A DNA stretch of 64,000 bases from Chryseobacterium scophthalmum (GCF_900143185.1 NZ_FSRQ01000001.1:2046001-2110000), one strand, 5' to 3'; numbered from the stretch's first letter, positions 41,102 to 50,384 are shown. The notes: generated by a model not told the origin, from the letters alone. Numbers and translations are program-made.

Positions 41102-41131
41102 TTTAATTTTAAATTTTAAGTTGTAAATAAA

Positions 41132-43516
41132 TTAGAAATTGTATTTAAGAGTCACGACGAAGTTCCTTCCAGGCTCGTACATATAATATCTGAGTCTGTT
41201 CAGATATTCACGATACTCTACATTAAATACGTTATTAATTCTGAAATTTACATTCAGATTTTTAAATAAGTCTGCTCCCACAGAAGCATTAAATAAGGTA
41301 AACGCAGCAGGTGTAGAACTAAAATCAACGATTTCATTTCTTTCCACTCCGTCTTTAATAAAAGTTACCGGTAAATTTCTTATCGGAAAACGATTTTGCT
41401 TAAATGTATTTTCGTTTTCTAAAGTAACATAGAAATTCTTAGGTTTATTCAGATTCAGCTCAATAGAATTTCTCAGTTTTGCAGGCATCATCAAAATCAG
41501 TGGTTCATTATTCGAAAGATCGTCACCTCTCAAAATGCTGAATCCTGATTTCCATTTTAAATTATCTAAAATTGATAATTCTGCATCGGCATCAACTCCG
41601 TAAATTCTCGCTTTAATCTGCTGATAAGACCAAACCGGGAAAACTCCTCGGTTAGTATTTAAAACACTCGTTGGAATTTGGTTCACAAAATTATCAGACA
41701 TCATCATATAAGGATTGGCTTCGATATGAAGACCTTTCAACACATCAAAATGACCCGCCAATGAAAGATTAATATTATAAACTGTTTCTTTTTGAATGTT
41801 TAAATTCCCTTCTTCCATCACCGCCGCTGAATGATGCAAACCATCTGAAAACAGTTCTGCGGCATTCGGACTTCTATCTGCTCTGGATACATTCAGCTTA
41901 AATTCAAGATTCTGAATCGGCTTATAATCTAAACCTAAATTCGCCGAAAAATTATGATAATCTAAAATTGGTCTGGTTAAAGTTCTGCTTCCTGATTCAC
42001 TCACAAAAAACTGTGGGAAAATATCTGCATAATTGGCATTCCATTTATCAGAATCATAATATTTGTAAGCATCATATCTGCTGAAATCATATCTTGCCGC
42101 AGCTTCAACATTCAGTTTTGAATTAAAACGGTATTTAAAAACAGAAAAAGCTCCGCCATCATACCTGTAATAATCCGGAATCAAACGTCTTGCTTTTGTT
42201 GCAGGATCAGGAAAATTATCCTGAAAAGCAGCAGAAATTCCGCTTTCTAAACTCCAGTTTGTACGCTCGATTAAATGCACCAAACTTGCAGAATGGGTAA
42301 TTAATCGTAAATCCATTGAAGGCAATTCGCTCAATTCTCCCCTTCTGATATCATATTCCTGTCTTCTGTTTAACTGAAAACTGTATTGAAAAGTCAGCTT
42401 ACCAAAATCTGCAAAACGTTTGTAAGCAGAAAGTTTTGCAATATGATGCTCTACTTTCTGTTTCGGATTGTCGATATTGTGTGTAAACTGATCAAGATAG
42501 AAAGGCTGCCCGAAATTCACCGCATTATAAAAATCTTCGGGACTCGACAAATGCGCACCTTTGTAAATCCCGAATTCTTGGTTAATTCCGCTATAAGAAA
42601 CATCAAAACCCTGCAAAAAAGAATGTTTCCCGAATGAGAAATTAAAAGAATTAAATTCCATTCCCGTATTTTGCAGCGTATGATGCGGAACATACTGATC
42701 GCCAGTTTTTCTGTAACTCCCTCCGGTTTTTACAAACCATTGGTTTTCCCAAGATTTAGCAACATTAGCAGCAATCTCACCTCCTCTTCCACTAGAAATT
42801 CCTGAAAGTTTCAGGCTTCCCATAATGGTATCTTTTTTTGGTAAAATAGCCGGTTCCAAAACCACAACTCCGCCTACTCCTTCATTTCCGTACTTCAAAG
42901 CAGATGCACCTTTGATGACATCAATGTGTTCAAAATCATTGACATCGATATTTGGAGCGTGCTCAACTCCCCATTCCTGTTCCGCCATTTTCACACCGTT
43001 ATTCAGGATAGAAATTCGGCTTCCATATAACCCACGGATTACAGGTTTTGTAATATTATTACCGGTTTTCAACGCGGTAACACCAGAGATTTTCGATAAT
43101 AAATTCCCCAGATTTTCTGTAGAATTTCTTTCGATTTCCGTTTTATCAAGCGTTCTCATAATCACAGAACCTTTCGTTTTGTGACTTCCGTGAATGGTCA
43201 CGGTTTCTATATCACCGATATGATGTTCCAGCGTGATTGCTAAGTGTAAATTTCTGTCGACTCCCACATTTTCAGTATAATCGTCGCACAGAGCATGTTT
43301 AGCAATGAGCTGATAATTTCCTGCAGGAATATTTTTAAATGAAAACTCACCTTTTTTATTGGTATTGGCTGTAAAATCTCCAATTTTCACCACCGCATTT
43401 TCAAGCATGGTTTTATCGTGAAAATCCTGAACAGTTCCTTCTACCGTGTAAGTTTTCTGTGCGTTTGTAATTGCAAATCCACAAAGGATAAGCAGAACAC
43501 TATATATCAATTTCAT
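41132..43516 (-). CDS. TonB-dependent outer membrane receptor
   Basis: This 794-residue outer membrane receptor has a signal peptide, a carboxypeptidase-regulatory-like domain (EGTVQDFHDKTMLENAVVKIGD), a plug domain (about residues 115-220: NLGNLLSKISGVTALKTGNNITKPVIRGLYGSRISILNNGVKM, with the last part cut to the pattern R-G-x-x-G-S-R) and a beta-barrel ending VEYREYLNRLRYYMYEPGRNFVVTLKYNF with terminal phenylalanine. It resembles metal receptors such as the ZnuD type. It is followed by a His-rich lipoprotein. A dyad TTCACATTTGTGAA lies about 37 bp upstream of the start. Confidence 0.9.
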   Translation of the reverse strand: MKLIYSVLLILCGFAITNAQKTYTVEGTVQDFHDKTMLENAVVKIGDFTANTNKKGEFSFKNIPAGNYQLIAKHALCDDYTENVGVDRNLHLAITLEHHIGDIETVTIHGSHKTKGSVIMRTLDKTEIERNSTENLGNLLSKISGVTALKTGNNITKPVIRGLYGSRISILNNGVKMAEQEWGVEHAPNIDVNDFEHIDVIKGASALKYGNEGVGGVVVLEPAILPKKDTIMGSLKLSGISSGRGGEIAANVAKSWENQWFVKTGGSYRKTGDQYVPHHTLQNTGMEFNSFNFSFGKHSFLQGFDVSYSGINQEFGIYKGAHLSSPEDFYNAVNFGQPFYLDQFTHNIDNPKQKVEHHIAKLSAYKRFADFGKLTFQYSFQLNRRQEYDIRRGELSELPSMDLRLITHSASLVHLIERTNWSLESGISAAFQDNFPDPATKARRLIPDYYRYDGGAFSVFKYRFNSKLNVEAAARYDFSRYDAYKYYDSDKWNANYADIFPQFFVSESGSRTLTRPILDYHNFSANLGLDYKPIQNLEFKLNVSRADRSPNAAELFSDGLHHSAAVMEEGNLNIQKETVYNINLSLAGHFDVLKGLHIEANPYMMMSDNFVNQIPTSVLNTNRGVFPVWSYQQIKARIYGVDADAELSILDNLKWKSGFSILRGDDLSNNEPLILMMPAKLRNSIELNLNKPKNFYVTLENENTFKQNRFPIRNLPVTFIKDGVERNEIVDFSSTPAAFTLFNASVGADLFKNLNVNFRINNVFNVEYREYLNRLRYYMYEPGRNFVVTLKYNF

Positions 43517-43918
43517 TGTAAAATAGATTGATTGAGTATTTTCAAGCTGTTCTTCACATTTGTGAAACGCTTAAAAACACATTCGTTAAAATTTTTGAAT
43601 TGGATAAAGTTTGCTATTTTGATTTGTACTTTTGCCTTGAAGCAAAAAGTACCAAAAATTCAAGACTAGAATCTTCCGCTAAAAATTAAAATTAAATCCT
43701 AAAATTCCCAAAACTCGTTCGCATTTAAAATTACGGTTTCGATACACAGATAAGGGCTCACTCAAACAGTGGGAATTTTTTAACGGATTGAATTTCAATT
43801 TTCTTAACGCTTCAGCTTCTTAGGTCAGAAAATCAGTAATCATACAAAATTACTACATTCAACAACATTTTAAATCTTGAAAAATTTAAAGCAAAAAAAT
43901 CTGAAAAGAATCTATTGA
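43517..43918. repeat. 402-bp gene-free region with a dispersed hairpin element
   Basis: It holds the candidate operator at 43553-43566 and a hairpin GTACTTTTGC..GCAAAAAGTAC at 43626-43652, in a context (to about 43830) that resembles a widespread Bacteroidota intergenic repeat. I see no gene. Confidence 0.5.
43553..43566. promoter_or_regulatory. candidate operator of the TonB-receptor locus
   Basis: TTCACATTTGTGAA has 6-bp perfect arms around TT, about 37 bp upstream of the receptor ATG. Confidence 0.4.
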
Positions 43919-44272
43919 TTATGAAATTGCGGGAGGTCCCCGAAGTTGAAAAGAAAATTTAGTTTGTGACCAGATTTTTTCCTGTACAGCAAAAACCTGC
44001 TCTACCTCATGAGTATGTTTGATCAAAGTGAAACTAAATTCATCTGGTAAAAGTGTATTTGCTGTTGCTAAAAAGTGACAAGCCAAACAATCGCCAGCTT
44101 TTTCTTTTGCATCAGTTTTTGAAATAGCATTTTCTGTTTTTTTAAGATTAAAATGCTTAAAATCTCCAGACTCGTGACTGTGAAAGCTTGAAGAAAAGAG
44201 CGCAAAAAAGTAAATCCCAAGCATCAGCTTTGAGATAAAACTCTTTAATTGTCTACTTTCCTTAAAAACCAT
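43919..44272 (-). CDS. DUF2946-like small secreted protein
   Basis: This 117-residue protein has one N-terminal hydrophobic segment (KLMLGIYFFALFSSSFHSH) and a middle cysteine-histidine motif CLACHFLAT. The end reads FQLRGPPAIS. The pattern and the RGPP end are those of DUF2946-like proteins found with heavy-metal (copper or zinc) transport genes. It lies upstream of the TonB-receptor gene on the same strand, but a 400-bp gap holding a repeat separates them, so co-transcription is uncertain. His and Cys suggest metal binding. Confidence 0.65.
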   Translation of the reverse strand: MVFKESRQLKSFISKLMLGIYFFALFSSSFHSHESGDFKHFNLKKTENAISKTDAKEKAGDCLACHFLATANTLLPDEFSFTLIKHTHEVEQVFAVQEKIWSQTKFSFQLRGPPAIS

Positions 44273-44613
44273 TGGGCAAAATTATAAAAAATAAATGAAA
44301 GGCTTTTCAATAAACATTAATTTTTGAATAATAGAGCATTATTTGTGGAAGATAGCATTCCTACGGAATGCATTATTTGGCTGCAATATTATTTTCTACA
44401 CAGATATTGCTCCGATGGAGCAGATTCTACTATTAGTTTCAGAAATTTCAATTGTTAACATTGATTATGCTATAGAGGTGTCGCTCCTATGGAGCTTACT
44501 GTTTTTGAAAATATTCTTTGCTACAAAGGTTTTGCTCCTACGGAGCAAATTACATTTCACAAAAAAGGATGAGTTTAACAACCCATCCTTTCTATTTATT
44601 TTTCTAAAGAGAT
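44273..44613. repeat. 341-bp gene-free region with four short palindromes
   Basis: GCATTCC-TAC-GGAATGC (44355-44371), TGCTCC-GAT-GGAGCA (44408-44422), GCTCC-TAT-GGAGC (44483-44495) and TTTGCTCC-TAC-GGAGCAAA (44531-44549) share a CTCC-nAn-GGAG or TTCC-TAC-GGAA core, spaced 48-75 bp. It is a probable dispersed repeat array. An intrinsic terminator of the ABC-F gene lies at its right end. Confidence 0.7.
44564..44591 (-). terminator. intrinsic terminator of the ABC-F gene
   Basis: AAAGGATG / CATCCTTT with partial inner pairing, 22 bp after the stop, T-rich on the minus strand. Confidence 0.7.
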
Positions 44614-46545
44614 TTAATCCAATTGCGTTCCCAAATGTTCCCATTCCTGTAATGCAAGATCGAGCTCTTCTTTGGTTTTATTGTATTTTTCTAAAGTTTC
44701 TTCAGAAGGATTTTCTTTAGTAAACGTAGCTTCAAAAGTTTCGATTGCTGTTTCCAGTTCAGAAATTTTTTCTTCTACTTTCTTTAATTTATTCTGAATA
44801 CTTTTCTGTTCTTTGCTGATAATGGTTGATTGTTGTTGATTATTAGTTGATGGCTTTTCTTCAACTTTTTTTACTTCAACTTTAGGTTCATCACCATGAA
44901 GCTTTGCTTTTTCGGCAGAAATTTCTCTGATTGATTCTTTCTGTCTGAATTCAAGATATTCATTGATATCACCTAAGAATTCTTTCATTTTACCATCACG
45001 GAATTCATAGATTTTATCACAAAGACCTTGTAAAAATTCTCTATCGTGAGAAATCACAATTAAAGTACCTTCAAACTTCTGTAAAGCCAATTTGATAATC
45101 TCTTTAGACTGAATATCCAAGTGATTGGTAGGCTCATCCATAATTAACGTGTTGAACGGACGAAGAAGCAATTTACAAAGCGCCAAACGGTTTCTTTCAC
45201 CTCCGGAAAGAACTTTTGTTTTTTTGTTTACCGCTTCACCCTGGAAAAGGAAAGATCCAAGTAAATCTCTTACTCTAGGCCTTGTTTCTTCAGTTGCTGC
45301 ATCTTCAGCTTCTTCCTGCACGGTTTTATTTGGAGTTAAAACTTCTTCCTGATTCTGAGCGAAATATCCAATATTTACGTTGTGACCTAAGTTCCAGTTT
45401 CCTGAATAATCTTTTATATCTCCTGAAAGAATTTTAGCTAAAGTTGTTTTTCCCTGTCCGTTTTGTCCAAGAAGGGCAATTCTGTCACCTCGCTGAACGA
45501 TGAAATCTACATCATCGAAAATCTGTTTTTCACCGTAAGATTTCCCAAGATTTTCGGCTTCGAAAATAACTTTTCCAGGAACTTGCGACTGTACGAAACG
45601 GATATTGAATTTAGAAACGTCTTCGTTATCAACTTCAATACGCTCTATTTTATCTAATTTTTTAATCAATGACTGCGCAAAAGACGCTTTAGTCGCACTT
45701 GCACGGAATTTATTGATGTTATCTTCCATCTGCTTGATTTCCGCATCCTGATTCTTTTTAGCCTGAATCAGTTTTTCACGACGGTCTTCACGCATGATCA
45801 AATATTTAGAATAATTGGCTTTATAATCGTCTACTTTTCTGTTGTTTACATCAAAAGTACGGTTACAAACAGCAGTCATAAACTGTTTATCGTGACTTAC
45901 CAGAAGAATTCCTCCCGGATAATCTTTCAAGAAATTTTCCAGCCAAATAATCGATTCCATATCCAAGTGATTGGTAGGCTCATCGAGAAGCATCAAATCG
46001 TTTTTCTGAAGAAGCAATTTTGCCAATTCAATTCTCATTCTCCAACCTCCGGAAAACTCGTCAGTTATTTTTTGAAAATCATCTGCTTTAAAACCTAAAC
46101 CGAATAAAACTTTTTCGATATCACCTTCCAAATTATAGGCATCATGGTGCATCAAAAGGTCATTCAGATCGGTCATTCTGTTAATCAGATCTGTATAAGA
46201 ATCGCTTTCGTAATCGGTTCTTACCGTCAATTGATGATTAATTTCTTCCAATTCTTCTTTCCAAGCATTAATTTGCTCAAAAGCCTGCATGGTTTCATTC
46301 CAAACGGTTCTTCCTTTTACAAAATCAAGATCCTGTTTTAGAAATCCGATGGTAATATTTCCTTCAGGAACTACGTTTCCTTCATAGAAAGTGATTTCGC
46401 CGGAAAGCATTTTCAGAAGCGTAGATTTTCCCGCTCCGTTTTTACCAACCAAACCAATTTTATCATCCTTTTTGATGGTGAAATTTACGTTTTGAAATAA
46501 ATAATTACCTGAATGATGTAATCCTAAACCCTGAACCGAAAGCAT
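44614..46545 (-). CDS. ABC-F family ATPase
   Basis: This 643-residue protein has two ABC ATPase domains and no membrane helices. Walker A motifs are GLVGKNGAGKST (near residue 35) and GQNGQGKTT. The signature sequences are FSGGWRMRIELAKLL and LSGGERNRLALCKLL, the Walker B regions LLDEPTNHLD and IMDEPTNHLD. A C-terminal tail of about 100 residues is coiled coil (KKVEEKISELETAIE) after a low-complexity linker. ABC-F proteins such as EttA or Uup act on the ribosome, and some confer antibiotic resistance; which one cannot be told. It is encoded alone. Confidence 0.9.
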   Translation of the reverse strand: MLSVQGLGLHHSGNYLFQNVNFTIKKDDKIGLVGKNGAGKSTLLKMLSGEITFYEGNVVPEGNITIGFLKQDLDFVKGRTVWNETMQAFEQINAWKEELEEINHQLTVRTDYESDSYTDLINRMTDLNDLLMHHDAYNLEGDIEKVLFGLGFKADDFQKITDEFSGGWRMRIELAKLLLQKNDLMLLDEPTNHLDMESIIWLENFLKDYPGGILLVSHDKQFMTAVCNRTFDVNNRKVDDYKANYSKYLIMREDRREKLIQAKKNQDAEIKQMEDNINKFRASATKASFAQSLIKKLDKIERIEVDNEDVSKFNIRFVQSQVPGKVIFEAENLGKSYGEKQIFDDVDFIVQRGDRIALLGQNGQGKTTLAKILSGDIKDYSGNWNLGHNVNIGYFAQNQEEVLTPNKTVQEEAEDAATEETRPRVRDLLGSFLFQGEAVNKKTKVLSGGERNRLALCKLLLRPFNTLIMDEPTNHLDIQSKEIIKLALQKFEGTLIVISHDREFLQGLCDKIYEFRDGKMKEFLGDINEYLEFRQKESIREISAEKAKLHGDEPKVEVKKVEEKPSTNNQQQSTIISKEQKSIQNKLKKVEEKISELETAIETFEATFTKENPSEETLEKYNKTKEELDLALQEWEHLGTQLD

Positions 46546-46627
46546 TTGAAATGAATATTAAAGTGAATAATGAATGTGAATCTTTTTCGGGTGCAAAAAT
46601 ACGGAAAAGAAATGAATGACAGTAAAA

Positions 46628-46660
46628 TAAAAAAGAGCCGTCTTTGTGAGACGACCCTAT
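46628..46660 (-). terminator. probable intrinsic terminator of the PI-PLC-like gene
   Basis: On the minus strand, GTCGTCT and AGACGGC form a stem around a CACAA loop followed by TCTTTTTTA. It lies 130 bp after the stop at 46788. Confidence 0.6.
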
Positions 46661-46787
46661 CCTAAATTTTAACAAGAATATTTACCGTCCTAGCTTTGCT
46701 TCGGCAGGCATCATATTTTCTTTTAATAATTGTTCACATTCTATATTTTGCGCTACAATTATTTTATTTACAATGTATTTTACATTT

Positions 46788-48185
46788 TTAAAAATTAAAT
46801 TCTACAATGCTTTGAGAAATTTTGTTGGTCAGAAAATCGATGTAAACAATATTGGGCAAAGCATGTCTTTTTACTACAAATTCATCCTTTAAAACTGCAG
46901 GTAATTTTCCGTTGGCTTCTTTAGCCATGTTTTCTATAGAATCAAAAAAGTCGGTAAATCCTTGTGGAGTTAATGTCCATGATAATAAGAATAAGCTGTT
47001 TTTACTTTCATTATTTTTAGAAAATTCGTCCCATTTAGCCAGTTGGTTACTCTTCATTTTATCATAATTATTAGTATCTGAATATTGGTCAAAAACTTCC
47101 AGATTATAACTTCCATCACCAAAATCACGATATCTACATTTTCCCTGAGCCGGATTGATAAAATCATCATAATCAAACACAACAATCATTTTACCTCTTA
47201 AGTCGCCCAATTTCACCTGAGTAATATTAATTTCAGGATTATTAGATTTATATAAAATATCGGTGTAATTATTGATAACGTCATTTATTTTAGGGATAAT
47301 TTCGCTTGGCTTATGATCTTTATAATCCCGGATATGAGAAATTTTCAGAATTGCGATTTCAAACGGAGAATTTTTGAGAAAATTTCTTACATCATTCAAA
47401 ATATCAATAAAATATTCGCCGCTACAGCCATTGCCATCGGTTCTGTGATATGTTACAAGTTTATCTTTGTCGAAATCTATTCTTACATCAAAATATCTTG
47501 AGCCGTTTTCGAGTTGCTTACCGATTGAGTCATATTGGGTTTTCACCAAGTGATTTGCAAAATTCAAAGGAGCGCAGTTTCTAAGTTCAGACATTCCAGC
47601 ATCGTGACTTCCGGGAATGGTAATCTGCTTCAGCGTTTTGTCAGAAGAAATACTTTCCATCCATCTATTCAGCATTATTCCGAACGAAAAACTGATTTCA
47701 TTTACAGAATTTCCACCTCTTAGAAAAATAAATTCATTCAGAGAACCCTTATTGCTTTTTACGATCGTATTTACTTTATTTCCGCCAATATTATGACAAT
47801 CTGTACCGCCAAACCACCAGTTGTTGCTTCCTGCGCTGTGACCTTGAGCTAAAACGATATTATTAAAAGTAAAAATTTTATTGTTCTGAAACTCTAAAAC
47901 CAAAGTTCCCAACATTGCGAAATTCAAATCATCAGGATTGTGATTGAATGTGGTATTGTTTTTATTGACCTGTCTTGAAAACCATTCTGCAACTTTTTTC
48001 GAACCTTTTCTACCGATAGAAAAATTAAACTTTCCATCGCTTCCGCAATACGAAGAAAATCCTTGACGAATATGATGATCGGGATCTTGCCCATCTGTAA
48101 CTGAGAAGTCTTTTACAGTAAAACTTCCTTTTACCAAGCTGCCTGTACCAGAAGCAAAGACAACTTCATTATTTCTGTATTCCAT
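46788..48185 (-). CDS. PI-PLC-like phosphodiesterase with N-terminal beta domain
   Basis: This protein of 465 residues has a phosphatidylinositol-specific phospholipase C X domain in its second half. The catalytic histidines are in TIPGSHDAGM (His194) and TYHRTDG (His247), with YFDVRIDF between. Residues 1-170 are a separate beta-rich region with no recognised family. The start is 48185 (MEYRNNEVV); no signal peptide is seen, so a secreted role would need another route, such as T9SS without a cleavable signal, or a cytoplasmic one. It is encoded alone. The substrate is uncertain. Confidence 0.82.
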   Translation of the reverse strand: MEYRNNEVVFASGTGSLVKGSFTVKDFSVTDGQDPDHHIRQGFSSYCGSDGKFNFSIGRKGSKKVAEWFSRQVNKNNTTFNHNPDDLNFAMLGTLVLEFQNNKIFTFNNIVLAQGHSAGSNNWWFGGTDCHNIGGNKVNTIVKSNKGSLNEFIFLRGGNSVNEISFSFGIMLNRWMESISSDKTLKQITIPGSHDAGMSELRNCAPLNFANHLVKTQYDSIGKQLENGSRYFDVRIDFDKDKLVTYHRTDGNGCSGEYFIDILNDVRNFLKNSPFEIAILKISHIRDYKDHKPSEIIPKINDVINNYTDILYKSNNPEINITQVKLGDLRGKMIVVFDYDDFINPAQGKCRYRDFGDGSYNLEVFDQYSDTNNYDKMKSNQLAKWDEFSKNNESKNSLFLLSWTLTPQGFTDFFDSIENMAKEANGKLPAVLKDEFVVKRHALPNIVYIDFLTNKISQSIVEFNF

Positions 48186-48304
48186 GATTACTATTTGTTT
48201 TTTGGTTGTTTTGAAAAATATTTTGTAAAGCTTTACTAAAAAACACAATTCAAAGTAACGAGAATAAAAGAACAAATATTAGCGTAGAAATAACCAAATA
48301 AAAA

Positions 48305-48324
48305 ATTCCGTACAAGTACGGAAT
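48305..48324 (-). terminator. intrinsic terminator of the signalling operon
   Basis: ATTCCGTAC / GTACGGAAT with a 2-nt centre, then T on the minus strand, 7 bp after the response-regulator stop. Confidence 0.8.
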
Positions 48325-48330
48325 CTGTTT

Positions 48331-49002
48331 TTAAGCTGGAGAATAAATATTATTGACGATAGCGTAAATTACAATTCCTACCGTATTTTTTGCGCCTATT
48401 TTTTCGATGGCTCTTTGTCGGTGACTTTCTACAGTTCGTGGACTGATAAAAAGCTTTTCGGCGATTTCATGATTGGTAAATTCCTGGCAAATCAGCTTCA
48501 CAACATCTTTTTCTCTTTCGGAAAGATCATGATCCATACTAAACAATGATTTTTTCTTAGAAGTATTATTCATGTAAGAAAGAAGCATCTCATGGTCTTC
48601 ATTCGTAAAGAAAATACCATTTTCAAAAACTCTTGATATGGCTTCTATAAACAATTTTTTGTCGGAATTTTTTGGAAGAAAAGCAGAAACTCCCAACTTG
48701 ACCATGTAACCTAAAACCGATGTTTTGTAATGAGATGAAAGGATAATAATTTTTAAATCAGGATATTTATCTTTTAAAATTTCAACCAATTCGAAACCGT
48801 TCATCGGTTGCATCTGAACATCAACTAAGGCAATATCTGGGAAATCTTCTTCAGCACACGTCTCAAGATTTTCGAGAAAAAGGTTTCCATTATTTGCCAT
48901 CATCGTTACCGAAAAGTTTTTTTCTTTTGACAAAAGCATTTTTACTCCTTCGAGAATTAGCTGTTCATCATCAACCAAGGCAATTTTTATTTGGTCACTC
49001 AT
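48331..49002 (-). CDS. LuxR/NarL-family response regulator
   Basis: This 223-residue regulator has a receiver domain with the acidic pair DDE at residues 11-13, the phospho-acceptor aspartate in ALVDVQM and the lysine in FLPKNS, followed by a LuxR helix-turn-helix (LSEREKDVVKLICQEFTNHEIAEKL and SPRTVESHRQRAIEKIG, the second part split here). It should activate or repress transcription upon phosphorylation by the histidine kinase, whose gene overlaps it by 8 bp. It is the last gene of a four-gene operon. Its targets are unknown. Confidence 0.92.
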   Translation of the reverse strand: MSDQIKIALVDDEQLILEGVKMLLSKEKNFSVTMMANNGNLFLENLETCAEEDFPDIALVDVQMQPMNGFELVEILKDKYPDLKIIILSSHYKTSVLGYMVKLGVSAFLPKNSDKKLFIEAISRVFENGIFFTNEDHEMLLSYMNNTSKKKSLFSMDHDLSEREKDVVKLICQEFTNHEIAEKLFISPRTVESHRQRAIEKIGAKNTVGIVIYAIVNNIYSPA

Positions 49003-49786
49003 TATTTTTCTGAATTTTAAAGATTAATCTGCTTCCTTTATTTATGATACTTTTCCATTTGAATTTAGCATCCATCGACTGCATTCTGGATTCTATATTT
49101 TTGATTCCCATTCCTTTTTTGACCTTTTCATAATCAAAACCCTGCCCGTTATCAAAGATAACAATTCCTGTAAAATCGTTAAAATCTTTGATGAGAATAT
49201 CAATTTTGTCTGCACTTGAATGCTTAATCACATTCGTTGTAAACTCCTGTATTATTCGATATATCTGAACTTCTACAAATACATCTTTTTTATCATATTC
49301 TGAAGAAACATGGAGTGAAATATTAATTCTTGCCGATAAATTGGTAATTAATTCTTCGATATATAAAATCAAACCTAATCTTTCGAGGTTTACAGGATAA
49401 AGAGAATGTGAAATATTTCTCGTACTATCAATTAACTCTGAAATCTGGCCTGAAATAACTTCTGATGTTGAGTCATCTTCAATATCTAGATTATTCAGCC
49501 ATAAAGAAAGAATATTTAATCTGTTGCCAATGTCATCATGAACCGAAACCGCAATTCTTTTACGTTCTTCTTCCTGTACTTTGGTGTTTTCTAAAACCAA
49601 CTGTTTCTGATGCTGAATTTCAGCTAAATTCTGCGCTTCTTTTTCTTTTAAAATACGATCTACAAAAGTTTTGTAAGCCAACAATATAAAAAATACGATA
49701 ACTGCAAGTGTTACAATTATCAGAATAAGCAGATTGATATTTAAGGTTACTTCTTTAATTTTAAAAAGGTATATACGATTGAACAA
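48995..49786 (-). CDS. sensor histidine kinase (NarL type, HisKA_3)
   Basis: This 263-residue kinase has a single N-terminal membrane helix (about residues 17-40), a dimerisation/phospho-acceptor helix with VSVHDDIGNRLN (His), and a HATPase domain with NVIKHS, DNGQGF and GMGIKNIESRM. There is no separate sensor domain, so sensing must come from the membrane segment or a partner. The start is uncertain: the TTG at 49786 overlaps the upstream gene by 40 bp, and I see no ATG nearby. The kinase overlaps the response-regulator gene by 8 bp. Confidence 0.88.
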   Translation of the reverse strand: MFNRIYLFKIKEVTLNINLLILIIVTLAVIVFFILLAYKTFVDRILKEKEAQNLAEIQHQKQLVLENTKVQEEERKRIAVSVHDDIGNRLNILSLWLNNLDIEDDSTSEVISGQISELIDSTRNISHSLYPVNLERLGLILYIEELITNLSARINISLHVSSEYDKKDVFVEVQIYRIIQEFTTNVIKHSSADKIDILIKDFNDFTGIVIFDNGQGFDYEKVKKGMGIKNIESRMQSMDAKFKWKSIINKGSRLIFKIQKNNE

Positions 49787-50370
49787 TAAAGAAAAGTTGA
49801 CAGAACATTATTAACACCCATGATTAAATAAACACTTTCTGTAGATAAATTAACAAATTGCGATAATACGACAAAAATAAGAACAGAAACCGAATAATAA
49901 AAGAAGATACTTGCGTCAACCAAAATAAAGCGGTCTATATTTTTTCCGTTTTTAATCTGCTGAATAAGAAATGTCGCAACAAGACAGATGATGACCAGAT
50001 TGGAAATAATTTTTGCCAAATCATAATTAAAACTAATCTTTAAACCATAAATCACAAATAAAAAACCGAGAGAAAGAAGTCCTGAAATAATCAAAAAGAG
50101 TTTATTTAGATTAAGTTTCCTTATAAAAAGTCCCGTTAAAAGGTAAAATTCTCCTGCAATAAAGAAATGGTATATAAATGAGGTATCGTATGATTTCAGT
50201 ATATAGGGCAATACCAAGCTACAAAGTTCAATTATAAAAAGAAAAACAATATACCATGCATATTGTTTTTCTTTTTTATTGAGAATGATGTATTTCCAGA
50301 ATATCAGGAAAATGATAACCAAAAGTAATCCGTAATTGATAAATAAAAATGTTTTATAAAAGTCTACCAT
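49747..50370 (-). CDS. polytopic membrane protein of the signalling operon
   Basis: This 207-residue protein has about seven hydrophobic segments, rich in Leu, Ile, Phe and Tyr, with few charged residues. It resembles the seven-helix membrane input modules of sensor kinases but stands alone. It lies between an unknown soluble protein and a kinase that lacks an obvious sensor domain, and overlaps the kinase gene by 40 bp. I infer that it could be the membrane sensor partner of that kinase. No name can be given. Confidence 0.8.
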   Translation of the reverse strand: MVDFYKTFLFINYGLLLVIIFLIFWKYIILNKKEKQYAWYIVFLFIIELCSLVLPYILKSYDTSFIYHFFIAGEFYLLTGLFIRKLNLNKLFLIISGLLSLGFLFVIYGLKISFNYDLAKIISNLVIICLVATFLIQQIKNGKNIDRFILVDASIFFYYSVSVLIFVVLSQFVNLSTESVYLIMGVNNVLSTFLYCSIVYTFLKLKK

Positions 50371-50384
50371 TTCCTTGATAAGTG

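Noticed and set aside
43553..43566. Calling the dyad a Zur box.
   Set aside because: I cannot match it to an established Zur consensus, so it is listed only as a candidate operator.
44355..44549. Palindrome array as a CRISPR array.
   Set aside because: Repeats are only 13-19 bp, vary in sequence, are not direct repeats of fixed length, and no cas gene is near.
44343..44720. Open frame of 125 residues on the plus strand in the palindrome array.
   Set aside because: It overlaps the ABC-F coding region and consists of repeat sequence; no start site or family evidence.
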